Position numbers and translations under genes: made by a program. From Parcubacteria group bacterium CG2_30_45_37 (GTDB lineage: Bacteria > Patescibacteriota > Patescibacteriia > Patescibacteriales > GWC2-42-12): a stretch of 12,368 nucleotides of DNA. Of the stretch, positions 1 to 5,227 are shown piece by piece. The DNA is taken from positions 1 to 12,368 of the forward strand of contig MNZH01000045.1 of assembly GCA_001873515.1 (NCBI GenBank). Reading direction: 5' to 3'. A model generated the notes under the pieces. The model was not told the origin of the DNA, searched no databases, and worked only from the letters and a program-made list of their open reading frames with translations. Positions within the stretch are counted from its first letter, which is position 1. Every line of letters begins with the position of its first letter.

Positions 1-1
1 T

Positions 2-451
2 AATCAGGAAAAACAGCCGACAGTCGCTAATTGGATGCAGGATTATATCAGCGTTTTAGGCACCGGTAAAATAAACAAACTGGCCAGAACGCAGTATTTA
101 ATTAATGGTAAAAACACTAAAGATTTAAACGAGCAAGAAAAAAATAGAATTAAGCTATTGTTTGATATATATGAAAAATTAAAACTTTCTTCATTAACTC
201 TTGAGGGGGTAGAAGAAGAGATTCCGGTTGATGAACCCGGGCACATAGGTATAATCAGAGGTGGCGTATTTGAGCCTTTTAAAGAAGAAGACATTGATTA
301 TCAGTTGGCAAAAGTTCAAGTAGCTACCGTGGTTAAAAGCGGGCGAGAAAGTAATTTGGAGCAATTAAAACAAATAGCCGCGAAGTATCCGGCCGGGTCG
401 TTGGAGCGGAAAGCGGTGGAGGAAGAGATAGAGAAAACGAAGCATGAATAA
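2..451 (+). CDS. Conserved hypothetical protein, 5' end outside the window
   Basis: The frame is open from the first bases of the window, so this is probably the C-terminal 149 residues of a longer protein; the ATG at 35 is then internal. I do not recognise a named family. The visible part is charged and soluble, with no membrane segment or signal peptide. It begins with a segment around TVANWMQDYISVLGTGKI, has a probable helical region (NEQEKNRIKLLFDIYEKLKL) and an acidic middle. The last 24 or so residues contain AKYPAGSLERKAVEEEIEK, encoded by a repeat that recurs at 1801 and 3195 after unrelated genes. The C-terminus therefore looks like an acquired or shared tail. A start at 35 would give 138 residues but would discard an open, similarly composed upstream frame. 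That it is a real gene is fairly sure; its function is unknown. Confidence 0.7.
   Translation, partial: NQEKQPTVANWMQDYISVLGTGKINKLARTQYLINGKNTKDLNEQEKNRIKLLFDIYEKLKLSSLTLEGVEEEIPVDEPGHIGIIRGGVFEPFKEEDIDYQLAKVQVATVVKSGRESNLEQLKQIAAKYPAGSLERKAVEEEIEKTKHE
375..430 (+). repeat. KAVEEE-tail repeat, copy 1 (inside a coding region)
   Basis: This 56 bp unit runs from TAGCCGCGAAG to GGAAGAGATA. It matches 53 of 56 bases at 3195-3250 and, in degenerate form, 1801-1852. Here it is read in frame as AKYPAGSLERKAVEEEI at the C-terminus of the first gene. Its centre has the palindrome CCGGCCGG. Confidence 0.85.
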
Positions 452-488
452 TGTATTATGGATAATGGAAAATAACTGAAAATATTTC

Positions 489-514
489 TGGATTCCTGCC
501 TACGCGGGAATGAC
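489..514. repeat. Short palindromic repeat, TGGATTCC...ATGACA type
   Basis: A 26 bp hairpin-forming unit: ATTCCTGC and GCGGGAAT pair, with one mismatch, around a short loop. It ends in AATGACA, the same end as the larger 107 bp elements at 6520 and 7828. It lies in the 227 bp spacer after the first gene and directly abuts another repeat. Confidence 0.75.
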
Positions 515-516
515 AA

Positions 517-564
517 ACCAGCGAGATTGCTTCGTCGCTCAAGTACGAACTTCTCGCAATGACA
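517..564 (+). repeat. Solo right arm of the TGTCATTGCGAG element family
   Basis: The sequence from ACCAGCGAGATTGC to TCTCGCAATGACA matches the right arm of the 107 bp elements at 6520-6626 and 7828-7934. The left arm and central spacer are absent. The internal variable part differs, as it does between all copies. Confidence 0.8.
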
Positions 565-580
565 GATAGGAGTAATAAAA

Positions 581-609
581 TCCCCCTAACCCCCCTTTAA
601 TAAAGGGGG
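581..609. repeat. C-rich palindromic repeat, CCCCCTAACCCCCC type
   Basis: CCCCCTAA is followed by a near-perfect hairpin, CCCCCTTTA / TAAAGGGGG. The same family occurs inside the PfkB kinase gene at 4671-4696. It has no downstream T-run on the plus strand, so I do not call it a terminator. It lies just upstream of the promoter at 645. Confidence 0.75.
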
Positions 610-644
610 TAAATAAAATGGTTTAGTATTAACTATACACATAT

Positions 645-672
645 TTGACAAAATTTATGTATTTGATATACT
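645..672 (+). promoter_or_regulatory. Consensus sigma-70-type promoter, probably giving a leaderless mRNA
   Basis: TTGACA (645-650) and TATACT (667-672) are separated by 16 bp. Transcription would be expected to begin about seven bases after the -10 box, at or next to the ATG at 679. The mRNA would then have essentially no 5' leader. Confidence 0.75.
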
Positions 673-678
673 TAAATT

Positions 679-1803
679 ATGATAGAAAGATTCTATAAAA
701 ATATAGATAAACTGCTTAAGCCCAACCGGGCATTAATCATATATGGGCCGAGAAGAATAGGGAAAACCACTCTGCTTAATAGTTATTTAAATAAGACAAA
801 ATATAAATATTTACTGGATACCGGAGATAATGTGGAAACCAGGCAAATATTTGCCTTGCCCGACTTTGAAAAAATTATTGATTACGCGGCTAACTATGAA
901 TTAATCGCGATTGATGAAGCTCAGCTGATACCCAGCATCGGCAGCGGCTTAAAGATACTGGTTGATCATGTCCCTAATATAAAAGTCATAGCGACCGGGT
1001 CGTCGTCTTTTGATTTAGCCAATCAAGTGGGCGAACCGCTAACCGGCAGAAAAATCACCATAAATTTATATCCGATCTTGCAGCTGGAGCTATTGTCTAT
1101 TTTCAATAAATACGAACTGAAGAAGAATCTTCCCGAGTTCTTGATTTTTGGCTCTTACCCGGAAGTGATAACCGCCAAAACCAGAATGGAAAAGATGACG
1201 GTCATTAAAGAAATCGTAAATTCTTATTTGTTTAAAGACATTTTGGCGTTTGAAAGAATAAAAAGCCCTAAAGTTTTACTGGATTTGATAAAATTGCTGG
1301 CTTTTCAAATCGGTTCCGAAGTTTCTTTCAATGAGTTGGCCGCGCAGCTTAGCATTAACGCGCGCACCGTGGCCAGATATATAGATTTATTGGAAAAATC
1401 TTTTGTGATTGTCAATTTGGGCAGTTTTAGCCGCAATTTGCGAAAAGAAGTAACCAGAAAAAATAAATATTATTTTTTGGATAATGGAATCAGAAATGGC
1501 GTGATCGACCAATTTAATGATTTGGATAAAAGAGATGACATTGGCAAATTATGGGAAAATTTTATAGTTATGGAAAGAATGAAAATGCTGGATTATAAAA
1601 AAATATACGGGCATCTTTATTTTTGGAGGACTTACGAGCAAAAGGAAATAGATATTGTTGAAGAACGTGACGGGAAATTGGCCGGTTATGATATTAAATG
1701 GAAAAAAGATAAAATAAAACCGCCGAAAGACTGGCTAGCTACTTATAAAAATGCCGAATATAAAGTAATTAACCAAGATAACTATTTGGATTATGTGCTT
1801 TAG
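679..1803 (+). CDS. AAA_14 / DUF4143-type ATP-binding protein (first copy)
   Basis: A 374-residue cytoplasmic P-loop ATPase of the widespread, poorly characterised AAA_14-DUF4143 family. The N-terminal ATPase domain has a Walker A motif at residues 23-30 (GPRRIGKT), a Walker B at 75-80 (LIAIDE) and a TGSS sensor-like motif at 106-109. A middle helical part (about 210-240, FNELAAQLSINARTVARYID) looks like a winged-helix DNA-binding unit. The C-terminal DUF4143 region keeps a nuclease-like pattern, FWRT then EID (323-325) then DIK (338-340), resembling PD-(D/E)xK folds; activity is not established. It has its own strong promoter and no close cotranscribed partner. The start is fixed by that promoter and the TTATG context; there is no Shine-Dalgarno. 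Its TAG stop is the first triplet of a repeat copy. It is AT-rich compared with the genes after 4286, which fits recent acquisition. The role is unknown; such genes are often mobile and multicopy. Confidence 0.93.
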   Translation: MIERFYKNIDKLLKPNRALIIYGPRRIGKTTLLNSYLNKTKYKYLLDTGDNVETRQIFALPDFEKIIDYAANYELIAIDEAQLIPSIGSGLKILVDHVPNIKVIATGSSSFDLANQVGEPLTGRKITINLYPILQLELLSIFNKYELKKNLPEFLIFGSYPEVITAKTRMEKMTVIKEIVNSYLFKDILAFERIKSPKVLLDLIKLLAFQIGSEVSFNELAAQLSINARTVARYIDLLEKSFVIVNLGSFSRNLRKEVTRKNKYYFLDNGIRNGVIDQFNDLDKRDDIGKLWENFIVMERMKMLDYKKIYGHLYFWRTYEQKEIDIVEERDGKLAGYDIKWKKDKIKPPKDWLATYKNAEYKVINQDNYLDYVL

Positions 1804-1852
1804 CCGCCGACTGTCCGGCAGTTTAGCGAGGAAAGCGGTGGAGGAGGAGATA
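1801..1852 (+). repeat. KAVEEE-tail repeat, copy 2 (degenerate)
   Basis: It starts TAGCCGCCG at the stop codon of the first ATPase gene and ends GGAAAGCGGTGGAGG plus AGGAGATA. It is about 4 bp shorter than the other copies. The left half is changed to a small palindrome, GCCGACTGTCCGGC. The right ~25 bp is nearly identical to copy 1. The frame +1 to the ATPase is open here and reads GSLARKAVEEEI. Confidence 0.7.
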
Positions 1853-1855
1853 GGA

Positions 1856-1890
1856 AGAATAGAGAATAGAGATCAGAGATCAGAGAATGG
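1856..1890 (+). repeat. Five tandem degenerate heptamers
   Basis: Five consecutive 7 bp units: AGAATAG twice, AGATCAG twice, then AGAATGG. They follow repeat copy 2 and precede the promoter of the second ATPase gene. The pattern suggests slippage-type expansion; no function is evident. Confidence 0.7.
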
Positions 1891-1912
1891 AATAAGGTAA
1901 CTAGCAGAAGGT

Positions 1913-1941
1913 TTGACAAATTATAAAATATAAACTATACT
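1913..1941 (+). promoter_or_regulatory. Consensus sigma-70-type promoter for the second ATPase gene
   Basis: TTGACA (1913-1918) and TATACT (1936-1941) are separated by the ideal 17 bp. Transcription would begin near 1948, giving a leader of about 27 bases before the ATG at 1975. No Shine-Dalgarno is visible in that leader. Confidence 0.8.
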
Positions 1942-1974
1942 TTAAATATTACAGTATTATTTAAAGTAGTTTTT

Positions 1975-3189
1975 ATGGAAAAATTAAACCGATATAAAGA
2001 AAAAGAAATAAAAAAGCGCATCTCCGGGCGGCAATCATTTTTGCTTTTGGGACCGAGGCAGACCGGTAAAACAACGCTTTGCGAGCAAGCTTTAAAGCGG
2101 CAAGCGAATAAAATTGAATATTGGCTGTCTGACCCGACCGTCAGGCTTGAGTTGGAAAAATATCCGGGCAGTATAATCAGGCGGATAGAAGACACTAAGG
2201 CAAAAAAAATTGTTTTTATTGACGAGGCGCAAAAAGTTCCGGAAATTTTTGATTCCGCCCAGTATTTAATAGATAAAAATTTAGCCAGTTTTATTTTTAC
2301 CGGCTCATCGGCCCGTAAATTGCGGCGCGGCGGCGCTAATTTATTGCCGGGCAGAATCAGAAAAATTTCATTAGATCCTTTGTCGTTTGGAGAAATCGGC
2401 CTGTTAAAACAGAGCCGCATTAAAGATCTGGCTGTTAATAATATCAATCATACCGGCTATACTCTGAATGATTATTTAGTTTATGGCTCTTTACCGCAAA
2501 TAATAATGAGCAATAAGTCCGATCGAGCCGATCTTTTAAGCGCTTATACGGAAATTTATTTAGAAGAGGAAATAAGAGCCGAAGCGCTGAGCCGCAAGAT
2601 AGGCGCTTTCGGCAGATTTTTAGAATTAGCGGCCGCCGAATCGGGCGGTAATCCCAATCTGACTAAATTATCAAACTCCGTAGGCGTAAGTTCGCCGGCG
2701 ATTAAAGAATTTTATAATATTTTAGAAGATACCTTGATTGTGGATAGGATTGATCCATACATAATTAACGCCCGCAAGCGGATTGTTTCCAACCCGCGCT
2801 ATTATTTTTTTGATTTGGGCGTTAGAAATATCTTAGCGCGCTTGACCTTGGATAATAATTTAGTTAATGCCCAAAAGGGCAGCCTATTTGAGCATGCCAT
2901 TATCCAGGAAATTTTACGGAGAGTCAGAATATTAAATAAAAATTACAAAGTTTATTATTGGAGGACGTATTATGGAGCAGAGGTTGATTGTATTATTGAT
3001 ACCGGCGCTAAATTAATCCCGATTGAGATTAAAGCTCACGGCAGAATCGGCAAAAAAGATATTTCCGGGTTAGTTTCGTTTATGGCTGAATATAAAGACA
3101 AAGCAAAAGAGGGTTATGTAATAACCATGGGGAAATATAATGAAAAAATAACCGGCGGCATTACGGCCGTGCCCTGGTTTAATATTTAA
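1975..3189 (+). CDS. AAA_14 / DUF4143-type ATP-binding protein (second copy)
   Basis: A 404-residue member of the same broad family as the protein at 679 but clearly diverged from it, so not a recent tandem duplicate. The Walker A motif is at 26-33 (GPRQTGKT), Walker B ends FIDEAQ with Asp83 and Glu84, and TGSS lies at 109-112. The following segment (RKLRRGGANLLPGRIRKISL) is typical of DUF4143 ATPases. The C-terminal nuclease-like signature is complete: YWRT, then E336-V-D338, then E351-I-K353. It is predicted soluble. It has its own promoter and is separated from its neighbours by repeats, so it is probably a single-gene transcript. The start has the TTATG context and lies ~27 bases after the predicted transcription start. 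Biochemical function is unknown for most of the family; the name rests on motifs only. Confidence 0.93.
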   Translation: MEKLNRYKEKEIKKRISGRQSFLLLGPRQTGKTTLCEQALKRQANKIEYWLSDPTVRLELEKYPGSIIRRIEDTKAKKIVFIDEAQKVPEIFDSAQYLIDKNLASFIFTGSSARKLRRGGANLLPGRIRKISLDPLSFGEIGLLKQSRIKDLAVNNINHTGYTLNDYLVYGSLPQIIMSNKSDRADLLSAYTEIYLEEEIRAEALSRKIGAFGRFLELAAAESGGNPNLTKLSNSVGVSSPAIKEFYNILEDTLIVDRIDPYIINARKRIVSNPRYYFFDLGVRNILARLTLDNNLVNAQKGSLFEHAIIQEILRRVRILNKNYKVYYWRTYYGAEVDCIIDTGAKLIPIEIKAHGRIGKKDISGLVSFMAEYKDKAKEGYVITMGKYNEKITGGITAVPWFNI

Positions 3190-3194
3190 GGCTT

Positions 3195-3250
3195 TAGCCG
3201 CGAAGTATCCGGCCGGGTCGTTGGAGCGCAAAGCGGTGGAGGAAGAAATT
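3195..3250 (+). repeat. KAVEEE-tail repeat, copy 3
   Basis: A 56 bp unit with 53 of 56 bases identical to copy 1. It begins 5 bp after the stop of the second ATPase gene. With copies 1 and 2 it places each ATPase gene between direct repeats. Confidence 0.85.
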
Positions 3251-3268
3251 AAGAAATTGGAATCATGA
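3197..3268 (+). pseudogene. Orphan C-terminal coding tail (remnant)
   Basis: Read from GCC at 3197, this gives AAKYPAGSLERKAVEEEIKK then LES and a TGA at 3266-3268. It is nearly the same tail as the C-terminus of the first gene in the window. It has no start codon of its own and lies in the +1 frame relative to the preceding ATPase gene. It may be the leftover 3' end of a displaced gene, or simply the coding phase of a DNA repeat. I see no evidence that it is translated. Confidence 0.4.
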
Positions 3269-3323
3269 ATCAAGAATTATGAATAATGAGGGAAAATGAT
3301 GTTGATCAATATTGTAGCAACCA

Positions 3324-3351
3324 TGGATCCCGGATCAAGTCCGGGATGACA
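3324..3351. repeat. Short palindromic repeat, TGGATCCCGG...ATGACA type
   Basis: A 28 bp unit with a perfect 8 bp stem, ATCCCGGA (3327-3334) and TCCGGGAT (3340-3347), around a 5-base loop. It starts TGGAT and ends ATGACA like the unit at 489-514, but the stem sequence differs. It lies 30 bp upstream of the BRO-family gene and has no T-run after it. Confidence 0.8.
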
Positions 3352-3381
3352 GATAGTTAAAGAGAGAATGAATAGATAATT

Positions 3382-4221
3382 ATGCAGAATAATCATATTG
3401 CCATATTTAAAGGAAAAAAGATCAGAAAAACTATTTATAACAAAGAATGGTGGTTTTCGGTCGTGGATGTGGCGGAAGCGCTTACTGATAGCGTTGATGC
3501 CGGAGCATATTGGCGAAAATTAAAGCAAAGATTGATTGAAGAAGGAAGTGAAGTCGTGACATTTTGTCACGGGTTGAAATTAGAAGCTCCGGACGGAAAA
3601 ATGCGCGAAACCGACTGCGCCGATACGGAAGGTATGTTCCGCATAATTCAGTCTATCCCTTCGCCCAAAGCCGAACCGCTAAAGCGCTGGCTGGCCAAAG
3701 TCGGTTATGAACGCATACAAGAAATTGAAAATCCTGAATTAGCGACTAAGAGGACTAAAATGCTGTATAAGCTAAAAGGTTATCCGGACGATTGGATAGA
3801 AAAAAGAATGCGAGGCATCGCGATTAGGGAAGAGTTGACGGATGAATGGCAAAAGCGCGGCGCGGAGATAGAAAAAGACTATGAAATTTTAACCGCGGAA
3901 ATTTCCAAAGCGACTTTCGGCGTTACGCCCGCGGAATATAAAAAATTTAAAGGCCTTAAACGGCAGAATCTGCGCGACCATATGGATGATTTTGAATTAA
4001 TTTTGACTATGCTGGGCGAAAGAACCACGACCGAAATACACCGCACTAAAGATACTCGGGGAGTACCCCGGCTTAAAGATGACGCTAGGGTCGGCGGGCA
4101 GATTGCCGGCTCGGCCAGAAAGCAGATTGAAAGGCGAATCGGCAGATCAATAGTTTCTAAAAATAATTTTTTGGGGAATAAAAAAGGGGAAATAAAAGAA
4201 AGCAGAGAAAATAATATTTAG
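3382..4221 (+). CDS. BRO-N domain protein (phage antirepressor-like)
   Basis: A 279-residue soluble protein. Residues ~1-110 match the BRO-N pattern of phage and viral antirepressors: an opening strand (IAIFKGKKIRKTIYNKEWWF), then FSVVDVAEALT, and a segment ending RIIQSIPSPKAEPLKRWLAKVGYERI. The C-terminal part contains EELTDEWQKRG, LKGLKRQNLRDHM and a final GGQIAGSARKQIERRIGR block. This architecture is common in bacterial chromosomal BRO proteins annotated as antirepressors or related to DinD. BRO-N domains are generally thought to bind DNA, so a regulatory or stress role is possible but not shown. A purine-rich stretch (AAAGAGAG) lies about 17-24 bases before the ATG, too far for a good Shine-Dalgarno; the immediate context is TTATG. 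No phage structural genes are nearby, so it looks like a stand-alone accessory gene beside the ATPase pair. Confidence 0.88.
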   Translation: MQNNHIAIFKGKKIRKTIYNKEWWFSVVDVAEALTDSVDAGAYWRKLKQRLIEEGSEVVTFCHGLKLEAPDGKMRETDCADTEGMFRIIQSIPSPKAEPLKRWLAKVGYERIQEIENPELATKRTKMLYKLKGYPDDWIEKRMRGIAIREELTDEWQKRGAEIEKDYEILTAEISKATFGVTPAEYKKFKGLKRQNLRDHMDDFELILTMLGERTTTEIHRTKDTRGVPRLKDDARVGGQIAGSARKQIERRIGRSIVSKNNFLGNKKGEIKESRENNI

Positions 4222-4229
4222 TTTAAGAA

Positions 4230-4275
4230 ACCAGAGATTGCCGCGTCGGCTGATTACAGCCTCCTCGCAACGACA
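4230..4275 (+). repeat. Solo right arm of the TGTCATTGCGAG element family (degenerate)
   Basis: ACCAGAGATTGC ... CTCCTCGCAACGACA matches the right arm of the 107 bp elements with several substitutions. It fills the gap between the BRO gene and the PfkB kinase. It contains an in-frame TTG at 4238 that could be mistaken for the kinase start. Confidence 0.7.
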
Positions 4276-4285
4276 AGCTGTTATT

Positions 4286-5227
4286 ATGAATAATGGGAAA
4301 AATAATATATTAGTTTGCGGCTCGTTGGCTTATGACCGGATTATGGATTTTCCCGGAAGGTTTTCCGACCATATCCTGCCGGGCAAAACGCACCTGCTGA
4401 ATGTGTCGTTTGCTTTAAATGGGGTAAAAGAAAGTTTTGGCGGTACGGGCGGCAACATCGCCTATAATCTGGCGCTACTAGGCGAACGGCCCAAAATCGT
4501 TGGCGCGGCCGGTTCGGACTTCGGCAAATATAAAAAATGGCTGAAGAAAAATAAAATTAATCTGGAGCATATTAAAATCGCGCCAGCTTGCTCCACGGCT
4601 TGCGCCTATATCATGACTGATCGCGACGATAATCAGATTACGGCATATTGGCCAGGGAGTAAAATACAACCCCCCTTACCCCCCTTGTCAGGGGGGCGGT
4701 ATCTGGCGATTGTGGCGCCGGATCTAGTTGCCAGAATGGTGGAATATGTTAAAATATTCAAGCGAAGGAAAATTCCTTACATTTTTGATCCCGGACAGCA
4801 GCTCACCAGCTGGGGCGCGCGCCAATTGAAATGGGCGGTTAACGGCGCCAAGGCTTTGTTCGGCAATGATTATGAAATTCAGCTGATTTTAAATAAATTA
4901 AAAATAAATTTTAGTCGATTGGAAAAGCTGGTGGAAGTTTTGGTAATTACCAAGGGCGAAAAGGGTTCGGAAATTTATCATCAAGACAAAAAGATAAAAA
5001 TCCCGCCGGCCAAGCCGAAAAACACCTCGGACCCAACCGGCGCCGGCGATGCCTACCGCGCCGGGTTTATTAAAGGCTTGGTAATGGGCTGGCCGCTGGA
5101 AAAATCCGGCCGGCTGGCCGCGCTGACCGCGGTCTACACGGTGGAAAAGTACGGCACGCAGACGCATCGGTTTAGCTGGAAAGAATTAGGAGAGAGATAT
5201 AGAGAAAATTTTAATGATAAATTATGA
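4286..5227 (+). CDS. PfkB-family carbohydrate/nucleoside kinase, probable adenosine kinase
   Basis: A 313-residue ribokinase-fold kinase. The N-terminal strand (NILVCGSLAYDRIMDFPG) and the GGTGGNIAYNLALLG substrate/lid segment are family hallmarks. FDPGQQ lies mid-protein, and the C-terminal PfkB signature SDPTGAGDAYRAGF places the catalytic base at Asp255. It resembles the archaeal-type nucleoside kinase group more than sugar kinases. Its gene overlaps ahcY by 4 bp (ATGA), so phosphorylating the adenosine released by SAH hydrolase is the most economical role; ribokinase or another nucleoside kinase remains possible. The ATG at 4286 (TTATG context) is preferred over an in-frame TTG at 4238, because that extension is made of repeat sequence. 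Residues 129-137 (PPLPPLSGG) are encoded by an inserted C-rich palindromic repeat, in what should be a surface loop after the YWPG strand. Confidence 0.9.
   Translation: MNNGKNNILVCGSLAYDRIMDFPGRFSDHILPGKTHLLNVSFALNGVKESFGGTGGNIAYNLALLGERPKIVGAAGSDFGKYKKWLKKNKINLEHIKIAPACSTACAYIMTDRDDNQITAYWPGSKIQPPLPPLSGGRYLAIVAPDLVARMVEYVKIFKRRKIPYIFDPGQQLTSWGARQLKWAVNGAKALFGNDYEIQLILNKLKINFSRLEKLVEVLVITKGEKGSEIYHQDKKIKIPPAKPKNTSDPTGAGDAYRAGFIKGLVMGWPLEKSGRLAALTAVYTVEKYGTQTHRFSWKELGERYRENFNDKL
4671..4696. repeat. C-rich palindromic repeat inside the PfkB kinase gene
   Basis: CCCCCTTACCCCCCTTG followed by TCAGGGGGG is the same family as the intergenic copy at 581-609. It can form a CCCCCCTTG/CAGGGGGG-type hairpin. 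Being read as PPLPPLSGG, it adds no stop and keeps the kinase frame. Confidence 0.8.

Noticed and set aside
581..612. Intrinsic terminator at the C-rich hairpin
   Set aside because: The stem is strong but no T-run follows on the plus strand, and the same family occurs inside a coding region, so it is better explained as a repeat.
1935..2447. 170-residue open frame on the minus strand
   Set aside because: It lies almost wholly antisense to the second ATPase gene, which has strong family motifs; the translated product is low-complexity and Ser/Phe/Leu-rich with no recognisable motif.
375..3250. CRISPR array or integron attC sites
   Set aside because: The repeats are about 1.3-1.4 kb apart with whole genes between them, too far for CRISPR. 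They lack a clear attC-type pair of inverted core sites, and no integrase or cas gene is visible.
4057..4070. CGGGGAGTACCCCG hairpin inside the BRO-family gene, possible fourth invading repeat
   Set aside because: The encoded residues fall where the family normally has a linker of similar length, and no second copy is in the window. Chance cannot be excluded.
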